Shown here: piece by piece, positions 13,760 to 23,960 of the stretch
Numbering within the stretch: the stretch's first letter is position 1
Layout: each line of letters starts with the position of its first letter
Origin: Ciona savignyi
Lineage: Eukaryota; Chordata; Ascidiacea; Phlebobranchia; Cionidae
Direction: 5' to 3'
Assembly: GCA_000149265.1 (NCBI GenBank)
Contig: CH001983.1
Location: 97,691 to 161,690, forward strand
Length of the DNA stretch: 64,000 nucleotides
Position numbers and translations under genes: made by a program
The notes under the pieces: model-generated
Databases searched by the model: none
What the model was told of the DNA's origin: nothing
The model's input: only the letters and a program-made list of their open reading frames with translations

Positions 13760-14035
13760 TGAAGGAAAGTGATCACACAGGCAATCGTCAAATCACCTTG
13801 TGCCCAAGATCGGTTAACCGAGCTACTGCAGTCTGGTGTAGCCTAAAGGAATGACTCATTTTTACTGTTTTAGTTTAACCTATTAAGCCATGATACCATA
13901 TATATATTATGGTCCAGCAATTTCCACTTTGTGCCTTCCCTAAGAACATAACAGACCAGGCAGCAATTGATTTTGATTCCAAACCATTGCAACTATGAAG
14001 ACACCCGAACATCCAACCAACTAAGCTAACCTGAC
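13760..14035 (-). repeat. Degenerate tRNA-SINE copy, minus orientation
   Basis: CACAGGCAATCGTCAAATCACCTTGTGCCC-type sequence is the reverse complement of the SINE body, followed by diverged head sequence around 13960-14035. Confidence 0.5.
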
Positions 14036-14489
14036 TGAAAAGGTCGTATAGTCGAAGTTAGCGCGATCGATTCATTCACAGAATTCTGTGTAAAAAAACG
14101 GTTTAGTCAATAAAAAAACAAAAATGGTTATGAGCGCAAGAGGTATTTTGACCGTTTGTTATTGCCTGGCGTGCATAAACATTACACCCAAGATAGTCCT
14201 AAGTTATCGTTAATGGTGGTAAAATAGTAGGCTTGTCACAGAATCGAAGCATTTAGACAAAATCACCAGGGATTTAAAAATCTCAAAAGCTTAAAATAAA
14301 GAGAACCAGCAAGGGAACACAAAATGTTGCTCGATTAGATGACCCACCAAGGAAATTTTACAAGTTAGGCCTATAGTAGCCTAATTTCATTGCCAACCAG
14401 TTGCAATGGTGTTGTGTTTCTCACCCGAAAAAAAACTTGAGTTAGAAACGTCATCTTTGAAGTACTAGTCGCTGACTGGTCAGTTGTTT

Positions 14490-14725
14490 CCATGAGCAAG
14501 GTTCTTGGTTGGCATCGCCCGAACCTGGTGTATTAATGGGTTCTATACCATAGTATACTAAACAATTTAGTAGTATACTATGGTTCTACTTGTTTAGTAT
14601 ACTATGGTTTTAATAAAACTAAAGAAACGTCGAAATCATATAAAACACACTGCTTTGGTAACCGATGATGAGCGCGAGGTCGCCCGACCCGTATAAATAC
14701 GCTTCCTTACTGATTCACGGGGGGA
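14490..14725 (+). repeat. tRNA-SINE copy interrupted by a palindrome
   Basis: Left part: GCAAGGTTCTTGGTTGGCAT through TTAATGGGTTCTA. Right part: AAAGAAACGTC through GATGAGCGCGAGGTCGCCCG. About 65 bp of foreign palindromic sequence separates parts that are contiguous in intact copies. Confidence 0.6.
14549..14608. repeat. Short inverted repeat inserted in a SINE
   Basis: ACCATAGTATACTAAAC and its reverse complement GTTTAGTATACTATGGT bracket an internal partial copy (TAGTATACTATGGTT). It could be a tiny MITE or a hairpin-forming duplication. Confidence 0.6.
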
Positions 14726-15295
14726 CGATGCCTATATGCGACAACGCCACTTGCGTTTTTTCCTTTCAAGGGGATAAATATAAACTTTCTATAATATCTG
14801 CCGCCTTTTAATATTTATTTGTATATTTTTGTTATAACCAAAATATACTACGTTTGTTATTCTAAAACTATGTTACAATTAACCAAGGATATTATGATAA
14901 GAATGCCATAAAGTCCCCAATTTTAACAACATTACAAACTACAATAAGTATGATAGCGAGAACAGAGTTTAGAAACTTGCGCAAACAATTTTGGAAACTG
15001 GCCACGTCAACCGAATTTATACCAAAAACGGTCTTAGCTCCGACCCCTCGGTGGGTTCAAATCTTAGTCTGGTATGAAAAGAAAGTGCAAATGTTACTAG
15101 ACAGATCATGGAAACGTTATTTTATTCTTATAATGGGCTCACCGGCGGGCTATTGTATAATGTGTATACTAGGATAAATATAGTGTTCCTCATATGTTTA
15201 ACCTTTTGTTTAACCCTTGGTCTAAGGTAACTTCCGCTTTATGTCTACTGCAAGTGAAAAATGTTTGGTTTTACCTGCTGCTGTTTTTATTTTTG

Positions 15296-15400
15296 GTGGA
15301 ACTCATTAATCCATTGAATAAAGGCAATGTCCGCTGCGGCCAGTTTCGACCCACAACTATTTGGTTGAAAGGCGAAACACTAACCTAACAATCGAGTCTT
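15296..15400 (-). repeat. tRNA-SINE fragment, minus orientation
   Basis: Contains the reverse complement of the SINE head: a GGCAATGTCCGCT-like segment, then CCAGTTTCGACCC and TTGAAAGGCGAAACACTAACC. Confidence 0.55.
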
Positions 15401-16253
15401 CAGGTGTTTTCGGCTGATGGCCCAACACATTATAATTAAGTCATTCTGTCAGACAATTGGACTAATAAGCACAAAAGAAATCCAGGGTCGCTTTTCTTTA
15501 CGTCTTTGTCAGTGTATGATTCCAGGGTATCTAGTTTCCGAATGTGTAATTTTTTTATACTAAGCTAACACATTTGATAATGACTTGATAAAGACTGATT
15601 CTTAACCTAGATGAATTGTGTCAAATCGTTTAGAAATATAATAGCGTAGGTGTAAGGCGCCTTTGTACTTTAGTGTTGTTCAACCAATTTGTTTTGCGGG
15701 TTATGTCGTTCAATCACCGCGAGCGGTTGTATGGATGAACGATTGCGTAGCCATCTTTGCGTGAAACGATTTACCAAAAATGACAGTACTAAAGAACTCT
15801 GGAATCTGGGTTCGAAACCAGGACCTATAAAAAACTAGACTCAGTGTGATAGAGCACAGCCTAACTAGCATTTAGAAGATCACACTGTAAACCGCAGCTT
15901 GAAAAGGCAGTGCCACAATACCCACACTTGTTGTTTACAATGTAAGTACCCGCTTTAAAAATAGTTCTGCTTTACGTAGATTAACTTACGTTGAAAAACG
16001 TCAATTGGCGTGAGAGGCTACGTTTTCACAGAGCCTCAGGCGCCGTACTTTCTTGGTATATTGACATGTGCAAGGTTTGTAATCTTAAGCTGTCTGTTCC
16101 GCTATGGACGAATTTGTTGTGCAGAGCAATAGTTTTTTTACATCATAATAAAAGGCATTATTTTACGTCATAGTAAAGGATTTACATTTTTAGTCGATTA
16201 AAGAGTTATGCGAGGCTTGTATCCACTGTATACCTACACTGAAAATTAGTGCT

Positions 16254-18600
16254 ATGTCGAAAAATGCCGATAAGAAGCTGGTTATAGAGCCAGTAATAGT
16301 ACATAGTCCACAATGCTGTAAGTCAAAGAAGTTTGTACCGACGATAAAAGGCAACATCAAGGTCCTTATTGGTCTAATCTTCTATATTGTGCTGAACTTG
16401 TGCGCCGCATATGTCTTTATTTTGCTCGAGTCAAAAATTGTGAATTCAGGCAACCAGGTAAGCTTAAAAGTTGAAAATTTTTCGCTTGTGGTTGGCGGCG
16501 GTGTCCCCTATATTTATTTAATTATATCCTTTTTAATGCCGTGTTTTAACTACTTAACTATACTGCATGTTTTGCCGTCTTTTTCTGATCCTTTGCCGTG
16601 ATTTGATTCGTTTGCCGTTTTTAAATACTAAACTAAAACCACGTATATTTTTCTACATACTTGTTTTATTTATTTCGGATCATTTCGGAAAAAATGTCTA
16701 AAAGGATCCTTTTTGCTTGACAGACCGTAGAAAACGACCTTGGATTGAATAATTCGAACACTACCACGAATGATCATAAGCTTTCTCTTAACGATGCTCT
16801 ATTACTAAGCTTTTCTATATCCAGTACAATTGGTGAGTCAAAAGAAGTAAACGATTTAGTAAATTTTAACGAACTGTAGGCAATTACTGTAGTGTATACA
16901 ATAAAATGGTGGTCTACTGTTACTAAAAATAAACGATTTAATACACAGGCTACGGTACGGTGGTACCATTGACTACAGGTGGAAAAATCTTTTGTCTTTT
17001 ATTTGCCTTTTTATCAATTCCTTACACCGGATTGCTGGCAGCAAAAATGGGAGCGATAATGGCCTATTACGTTAAAAAGGTTTGTTTTAAAAGTAATGTA
17101 GTAAATAGGCCAAAATATGAATTAATGTCGGTTTAGGCTAGATAAATGTTTAACACTAATATTACGTATATCGGTTAATATATAAACTGTGATAATGGCA
17201 CTTTATACTAAGGTGTAGCGTATTTTAAACCCATTTTTACAGGCTTGTCGGATTTTATTTGGTTCCAACATACACGCAAAATACGCCGGGGTCTTTATTG
17301 CTTTTCTTACCGGTTTTCTTTTATTTGTTATTATGCCTGCAATTCTGTTGCGATTTGTGGGAAACGACGAAAACTGGAGTTTTATCGACAGTCTGTATTG
17401 CGTCATAATAACACTGACTACAATCGGATTTGGTGATTATGTGCCAGGTATGCAAACATGTATAAATTAAATATGAGTGGAAAGACTATAAATTATTAAA
17501 AGGGTAAAACCTTTAAACTTTTTAAGGTGTTTGATAACACATCTAGGCGTCTATATACGATGTCTAATGCGTTTACCTGTTTTGTCATAGTCGCTGTTAA
17601 TTGGTATGAAACACATTCGACATTGTATAAACGTCAAGATCTGTGTTTGTAGACTTCAAAGTATAACATTTTTTTCCCGCGGACGGGCCTATATTAGACT
17701 GATACAAATATAAGAAATATTTCCAGCATAATAAGGCTTAACTATGTTAATTATTCTCGATGTTATCTCACCCTTTACGTTTACACAGACCCAAGTTCAC
17801 ACGGCGGTGTGTATACCACAATATCTGTGATAGTGTGGGTAGTAGCTGGGCTAGCATGGTTTGCCACAATTATCAATCTCATTGCAAACGCCCTGTCAAA
17901 GCGAGCGAAGAAACTCGAAAAAAGTGTTGCCAGTCCAACTCTAAAGCGATGTAAGTTGATACGTAAACATAACTCCGTTTTTGAAGGTTTTGTTAATTTA
18001 TTTTTTATTAGTCTAAATTTCTAAACCGTGGTGAACTGCACACGCAAGCCACTAGGCCACATACCCGCTTGCTTCAGCTTTACCCTGCGCAGTAACACTA
18101 CCCACCAGTAAAAGGGTAGTACACAAAGTTTAGATTGTCCAACCGGGGGTCTGTAGGAAGTCGGTTGTGGTTCAAAAGTCGATAGCTGGTTGGCCAGTTA
18201 TTTGGTATTGTTCTTAGGCAAGTACTTAGCCGACAATAAGCCTAAATCCAGAAAATAAATGAGCTAAGATTAAAAATATAGAATTTTTTTTAACTGAAGA
18301 AACGCTTTCTGCCCTACTAACAAAGATAAGAGTCACGAATGCTATCCTTCATTTAAGTTACAAAATTCTTGTGTTGCAGTTGGAAGGAAAAGCACCCAGC
18401 GAAAAGCAACCCCAGAGACAACAAAGGTTATTTTTATATAGAATATCTACACAGTTCGGTAATTTAAAATAATATTGTTTTGACAGTTTCTGGAAGAATC
18501 TACCGATAAAATGTCTTTACGTGACGACGATGTAGAATTGTTCCCAGTTAAAAGCGACAATGTGGGCAACCATTGCGAAGATGTGGACCACACGGAGTAA
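16254..18600 (+). CDS. Two-pore-domain (K2P) potassium channel, complete, 323 residues
   Basis: Seven exons join in frame: 16254-16457, 16724-16832, 16949-17079, 17243-17447, 17789-17950, 18380-18426 and 18487-18600. The protein has the K2P plan. M1 is at about residues 36-58, followed by a short outer loop with NNS and NTT glycosylation sites. Pore 1 has the filter STIGYG and is followed by a TTGGKIFCLLFAFLSIPYTG stretch typical of the P1/M2 boundary. M3 follows at AGVFIAFLTGFLLFVI. Pore 2 has the filter TTIGFGDY, M4 is VIVWVVAGLAWFATIINLIA, and the cytoplasmic tail of about 70 residues is basic, then acidic. The pore 2 and M4 wording is closest to the TREK/TALK/TASK side of the family, but I do not assign a subfamily. 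K2P channels are dimeric background K+ channels of the plasma membrane. The GYG of filter 1 is split by an intron after the first G. The start is the first ATG of the frame. Confidence 0.94.
18150..18235 (+). repeat. tRNA-SINE fragment in a K2P intron
   Basis: Sequence like AGTCGGTTGTGGTTCAAAAG through TATTGTTCTTAGGCAAGTAC resembles the middle of the SINE. It lies in the intron between channel exons 5 and 6. Confidence 0.4.
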
Positions 18601-19847
18601 AAAAACATAAATCCTGTAACCAAGCTATTTGATAAAGGAGTCGAACCGGTTATTATACGGATTCAGTTCAGGGTTTTATTTGAAATTCACGTTTATTTGA
18701 ATTAATCGTGTCGGGTTCGGTTTAGGTTTTCACGATTTAAATTTCTATGGTTTGGTTCCGTTTCGTAACCACCGTTCCAAGCTATCTAGGGCTCCGTTTT
18801 ATCAAAAACAATGGTTTGACATACAATGCCATTATAAATTCTACTATTTAATAATATTTTCGTTGTTGTGTCAATTAAATAGACTCAGGATCGGTTTAGG
18901 ATATACTAAATAGATTCAGGTCCTGTTAAAAATTATAACGATTTAATAATAAATTTTGGATTGTGTCAGTTAAATATAGATTAAGGTCAGGTTCATGCGA
19001 ACACCGATTTAGTGGATTAACTCCGGTTTAGGTTTACTACAATTTACATTAGGTGGCTTTGGTTATGTTGCATTTTAGGAAAATAAACTGCCCAAACCGG
19101 TTTATCAGTAAGGGTAGGCTATAGTTCCGTTTCAAACCGCCTTATTTAAACTAAATGTCCGAATCGGAGTAAATCAAAAACTAGGTCTGAATTTTCTAAT
19201 TTTCAAACTGAGACAATAGGTTAGGTTACCTCTCGCATTAACTCTAAGCTGTTGTAGCAAGTTGTTCGTTTTGGAATATATTTTTGTTAATGAATAATTG
19301 TAACCCGTTGATCAAGAAAACTCTTTATATTTGCTTTGATGCTTTGAGGACGCGAAATTAAGCAGAACATTATTTTACAGGGTGACAATGGTAAGATGCC
19401 CTAATCTTGGTATAGGCCTATGTTTGTTTGGTAAACTTGAGCATAGCTTAGTAAAAAATTAAATCTATTGTTGGCCAACTTGTTGATTTGTTGAGTAAAA
19501 GTCCAATGTACAGATGAGGCCTAATCGTCTCGGTCGCTCAACATTGTTTGCGGAAATAGGTTTAAATCACAGTTTTATCCTTTAAGTTCAGTTTTCGAAA
19601 GAGTCTGAAACTTTCTAAAAGTGGATGCTGAAATGCCACACTTTCTTTTGCGAAAATAGGAGAAATGCGTGCTTGAAGACCCCCTAGAACGCAAGCGATT
19701 AATTAAAAGACTCAAAATCGTTATTTGTTTGGCGTTGCTATTACCATAAACTTGTTATTTTGCCAGAAGGGTAAAATATTAAGACAATTTGGGTTTGTCT
19801 GTTTTTGTCCCTTTTCTCTCTAATAGAATATCCCCTATCCTCCGATC

Positions 19848-19900
19848 AGTACTTGAGTGCGACGCCTTTCAACCGAAAGGTTGCAATTCCCACCATCGGA
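19848..19900 (+). repeat. tRNA-SINE head fragment
   Basis: GTGCGACGCCTTTCAACCGA followed by AAGGTTGCAATTC resembles the A-to-B box part of the SINE. Confidence 0.4.
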
Positions 19901-20079
19901 AAATGTGAAGAAGAGGCGTTATTCGGAAATCTGAAGGGAACTTATATTAACTTACTATAATACAATATTATCACGTATATAAATCACCTAAGGACCAAAG
20001 CAAATCGATAGTGAATTTCAAGAAGCACGAAAAGGATTTGAATACACCCACCATAAACCATTTACCGAGAACCCCACAC

Positions 20080-20210
20080 TATCGACGAATCAAATGGTGA
20101 TACAATGTCATCGACGCAACAATGATACAACGACGAATCAAATGATAAATCGTCGATTCTAATGATGCAATGTCGATTCAAATTATACACTGTCGATTAA
20201 CTTTACGGTG
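20080..20210. repeat. Imperfect tandem repeat of CGACGAATCAAATGAT units
   Basis: Four to five diverged units of CGA(C)GAATCAAATGATACAA, partly in a palindromic arrangement (ATCGACG and CGTCGAT). Confidence 0.6.
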
Positions 20211-20967
20211 CCCTACGTTGCATAGGATTTGCTAGGTTGAAACCTTCCCTGGCACGGAAATCAGAGAAGCTGACCTAACGCTTAACCTAGCGGACCTGTA
20301 CAAAGAAGATGGACCCTGAAGACTCTGCCTAGAGAAACCCCTTTACTTTACGCCTGCGATCCTTGCAGAATAGCGCTTCTGCATTTTCTTTACGGCCAGA
20401 TCTCGGGTTAACGTGAGCTTTGCTCGTAAAATAGGCCATGGAATTTTGGAATCTACCAATGGATCGTAAGATAACGTGCTTGTATTTTAGTTGGTCAGTG
20501 AAGCAAATGTGTTTTCAATTGATTTATCTGCCTTTGTTTGATTGGTATATCAAAGTTATTAGAATGGCTTAAGAATTAGTATAAACTTTTTAATTGTCTA
20601 AAGTTAAATTAATACCGTACAAGGCGTACAGTAAATAATATTTATTTTACCACAAACAACACTAAAAGGCGGGAAACTAAAAACTAAATATAAACCTGTC
20701 ATAAACGCTAATCATAACCTCCGATCTAATCCTCACTCTTACCCCAGCTCAAATAATAAACCGAATTCCCTGATATTCATTTTATTGAAGAGTTTTTATC
20801 TTTTTAAGGCCTTTTCATAATGCCAGAAACATCTGTAAATTATTTTGATCTTGGCATCTGTAAATTTTTACTTCGTTCTTCCATACAGCATACTGAATTG
20901 ATTAATATAAATTCTGAAATTATCAGATAGCAATTAGTCAAGTTAAAAATAAAGTTGGGAGGTGCAA

Positions 20968-23067
20968 ATGCAGCAAAGACGGGATGGATCTCTGTCAAGA
21001 AAGAAAATCCAGGTTTCATTTGTCATCAGAGATGCTGTGGAGCGATACAATCGATCCGGGGTGAACGCCTTACAAGTGGACCCCAACACCAAACGACTAT
21101 ACACTGCTGGTCGAGATTCGATTATTCGAATATGGAACACTAATGACAATGACAGCAAGGTCAACGACCATTACGTTGGGTCAATGGAGCATCACACTGA
21201 TTGGGTAAATGACATTGTTCTGTGTTGCAATGGACGTACATTGATCTCTGCGTCATCTGACACCACAGTGAAAGTATGGAACGCACACCGTGGGTTCTGT
21301 ATGTCCACGTTAAGGACGCATAAAGATTATGTGCAGTCACTGGCCTACGCTAAGCATAAGGAGCATGTGGCTAGTGCAGGACTAGACAAGCAAATATTTA
21401 TATGGGATGTAAACACTCTTACTGCGCTTACGACAACCAGGAACACTGTAACTACATCGAACGTGAACGGATGTAAAAACTCTATTTATAGTGTTGCAAT
21501 GAACGATGCCGGGACAGTGCTCGTGGCGGGTTCAACCGAACGCGCGCTTCGTGTCTGGGATCCAAGGACATGTGAAAAAAAGATGAAACTTCGTGGTCAC
21601 ACTGATAATGTGAAGGCAATTTGGATAAATAGAGACGGAACTCAGGTTCTCTCTGGTAGTTCAGATGGTTCAATTAAACTTTGGTCGCTTGGCCAGCAAA
21701 GGTGTGTTGCAACTTTACATGTACACAATGAAGGTGTGTGGACTGTGGCTGCAACAAACAGCGGAAGTACCTTTGGAAGTATATTTTCTTCTGGTCGCGA
21801 TGGTCAAGTCATATGTACCGATATGCACGACCCAAACTTTGCTCATTATCTTGTTTGCCAGGAAACTGCTTCTGTTACTCAGTTACAATTAGATGGAACC
21901 GATAATCCTAAATTAATTTATTGTGCGACCACTAATTCCCATGTTAATGCATGGCCAATCAAAGAAAATGACGTAGAAAGTGATGCTGATATAGTTGAGG
22001 CGTTCAACGAGAACTATTTCCAATTCAAGAAACCGTATTCAACTCAGCCTGCTTATGTGATTCCAGGAGGCTCTGGAATAACTCAGTATAAAGTGATGCC
22101 TGATAAACGGTATGTTTTGACCCAGAACACAGAGGATAAAGTTGCCTTATGGGATGTTCTCACTGCAACATGCGTGGAAGATATTGGGTTGGCGAATTTT
22201 GAAAACGAGATTAAAAAGCGAGAGCAAATGGTTTATGTGCCGAACTGGTTTAGTGTCGACCTGAAGTTGGGAATGTTAAGTATTCACTTGGAGGAGCCAG
22301 AGTGCTTCCATGGTTGGATGACTGCTAAAGATGTCCCCGGGTTTAAAGATTTCGATCCGGTTACAAAGATTAATTATTGCGGACTGCTGCTGCATGCATT
22401 ATTAGAGCACTGGCCTGGGTCCCACGAAAAGGTTGTGGAACAACCAGGAATTGAGGCTGGGGAAGGGACATCAGAATCGTTGGTAAACTCAAAAACAAGT
22501 CACCAGTACTTTAAAGTTCCACCGCATATACCTGTCATTTTTAGTGAGGTGGGAGGTCGTACATTATTCCGATTGCTCTGCAGCGACGCCTCTGGAGAAA
22601 CAGAAGGAATGTTGCTTCGTGAGACAGTTCCACAGTGGGTCATGCAGGCTGTGACAGAGAACAAGATATCTGTTCCCTACATTAAAATATCTTTTTACCT
22701 TCAACCCCATCCCACATCCAAGATGAAACCGTTGAAGAATGTAAACAACAAACTATCGGCAAATGACCTCTTATCCATGTCGAAAGTGATGGAACATGTC
22801 CATGAAAAAATCCTTTCAGACGAGGCATCTCAAGCCTCAGCCAACGGTGGAAACAATTCTGCTTCAGACACGGCCGATCAGACGGAGCAGTCTGCTTCTG
22901 ATTGCTCCGATGAACCCAACAAAATCCAGACGCCCGTGTCGGAGCATAATATTGAACTTCTCTGCAGTGATCGCATATTAAACGCAGACTGGAATCTTAG
23001 AACTGTAAAATTTTTAGTTTGGAAGGGTAAAGGTGACTTGGTCATACATTACAGACTTAAGCAATAA
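20968..23067 (+). CDS. WDR48: WDR48/UAF1, WD-repeat cofactor of USP1-type deubiquitinases, intronless
   Basis: A single uninterrupted frame of 699 codons starts at the ATG at 20968; the frame also has a GTG two codons earlier that is not needed. Alignment to recalled vertebrate WDR48 runs end to end. Signature stretches are VNALQVDPNTKRLYTAGRDS, SMEHHTDWVNDIVLCCNG, SASSDTTVKVWNAH and VYVPNWFSVDLKLGML, and the C-terminal LRTVKFLVWKGKGDL forms the SUMO-like domain. Residues about 25-360 make the WD propeller, 360-570 the ancillary region and about 575-699 the SUMO-like domain. A Ser/Asp-rich insert (EASQASANGGNNSASDTADQ) precedes the final segment. UAF1 binds and activates USP1, USP12 and USP46 and so acts in FANCD2/PCNA deubiquitination. 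Mammalian WDR48 has many introns, so the lack of any here is notable. The next gene, TMEM201, is also intronless. Confidence 0.97.
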   Translation: MQQRRDGSLSRKKIQVSFVIRDAVERYNRSGVNALQVDPNTKRLYTAGRDSIIRIWNTNDNDSKVNDHYVGSMEHHTDWVNDIVLCCNGRTLISASSDTTVKVWNAHRGFCMSTLRTHKDYVQSLAYAKHKEHVASAGLDKQIFIWDVNTLTALTTTRNTVTTSNVNGCKNSIYSVAMNDAGTVLVAGSTERALRVWDPRTCEKKMKLRGHTDNVKAIWINRDGTQVLSGSSDGSIKLWSLGQQRCVATLHVHNEGVWTVAATNSGSTFGSIFSSGRDGQVICTDMHDPNFAHYLVCQETASVTQLQLDGTDNPKLIYCATTNSHVNAWPIKENDVESDADIVEAFNENYFQFKKPYSTQPAYVIPGGSGITQYKVMPDKRYVLTQNTEDKVALWDVLTATCVEDIGLANFENEIKKREQMVYVPNWFSVDLKLGMLSIHLEEPECFHGWMTAKDVPGFKDFDPVTKINYCGLLLHALLEHWPGSHEKVVEQPGIEAGEGTSESLVNSKTSHQYFKVPPHIPVIFSEVGGRTLFRLLCSDASGETEGMLLRETVPQWVMQAVTENKISVPYIKISFYLQPHPTSKMKPLKNVNNKLSANDLLSMSKVMEHVHEKILSDEASQASANGGNNSASDTADQTEQSASDCSDEPNKIQTPVSEHNIELLCSDRILNADWNLRTVKFLVWKGKGDLVIHYRLKQ

Positions 23068-23960
23068 TTTTATTTTACATTTCGTATTTATAATTTTTAA
23101 TCGTACACCGGTAATTAACTATTGATTTAAACGGTAGTTTGCTAGCTTTATTGTGCTACGACTGTAAATTGTTTATAATTAGACCATTCAAGTTTTTTCA
23201 GCGTAGAATCTGTTCATAATTAAACCATTCAGGTTTTCACGCTTCGCATACACTTAATTACTAACATAATTAAACATAAAATTTGTTTGCCAAAGCTAGG
23301 ATAGTACTGCTACACTAGGGAAATGCATATCTGGTGTTAGGATTACTTTTGTCTTCTTTTTATAACGTGGCTTTCACAGTATATAAATATATATATGTGT
23401 AAATAAAGGGTTTAATTGTATTTTCCTGTTTTGTTGCGTAATTATTTTTCCATTTTTCGTGTTTTATTACAAAGTTATGAGACGAACTGTTCCAACGCCA
23501 GGTATTATTAATCTTAAACTGGTTAATAGGCCTACCTGTGTATATGGTATAACATACATTTCGCAGTTTGTTGAAATGTGTAATCATTTTTAGGCATTTG
23601 CCAAATAGATTTTCCTACTGCGCAATAGGCTATATATATATATGTACCGTACAATTTATTAATTAATATTGATCTGGCTATTCAAGGCCATATTGTTGCA
23701 GTTAAAGTTGAAAAGTGAAATCACAGCATTGTGAAACAAACTTACCCCATTCGTAAAGTTTTGTGTGTCTCTATGATTTGCATCCTAATTCATTTAATTT
23801 GGTAAATGTTTCAGATACTGTTTTCTCTGCCATAATTACGAATTCTATATGATCATACAGTTATATTTCTATTCAATGTTTCAATTTATTTTTAGGTGTA
23901 GGAGTGGAGACGTTCTTTAGGAGTTGATGTGTTGAGTACCTTTGTACACTTGTTGTGGAC
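23068..23960. other. Intergenic/UTR region between WDR48 and TMEM201
   Basis: AT-rich, with no coding frame. A candidate poly(A) signal for WDR48 lies at 23402. Near 23880-23893 a T-rich run ending TTTTTAG, 67 bp before the TMEM201 ATG, could be a 3' splice site for a 5'-UTR intron or a trans-splice acceptor. Confidence 0.5.
23402..23407 (+). promoter_or_regulatory. Candidate poly(A) signal of WDR48
   Basis: AATAAA about 335 bp after the WDR48 stop codon, in an AT-rich context. It is a sequence match only. Confidence 0.35.

Larger units (their letters stand above)
13406..16253. other. Intergenic region between BICC1 and the K2P channel
   Basis: The two genes are divergent (BICC1 minus, channel plus), so this 2.8-kb interval should hold both promoters and 5' UTRs. 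It carries at least three SINE fragments and a small palindromic insertion near 14549-14608. An ORF at 14950-15177 has no recognisable motif and is not called. Confidence 0.55.
18601..20967. other. Intergenic region, K2P to WDR48
   Basis: No gene seen. Around 18660-19180 short imperfect repeats of the type GGTTCAGGTTTA and ACGATTTAAT recur. A SINE head fragment lies at about 19848-19900, and imperfect repeats of CGACGAATCAAATGATACAA occupy about 20080-20210. The WDR48 promoter and 5' UTR should lie at the right end. Confidence 0.55.

Noticed and set aside
14950-15177. 75-residue plus-strand ORF with many aromatic and basic residues
   Set aside because: No recognisable motif, no splice-site support and AT-rich surroundings; probably chance.
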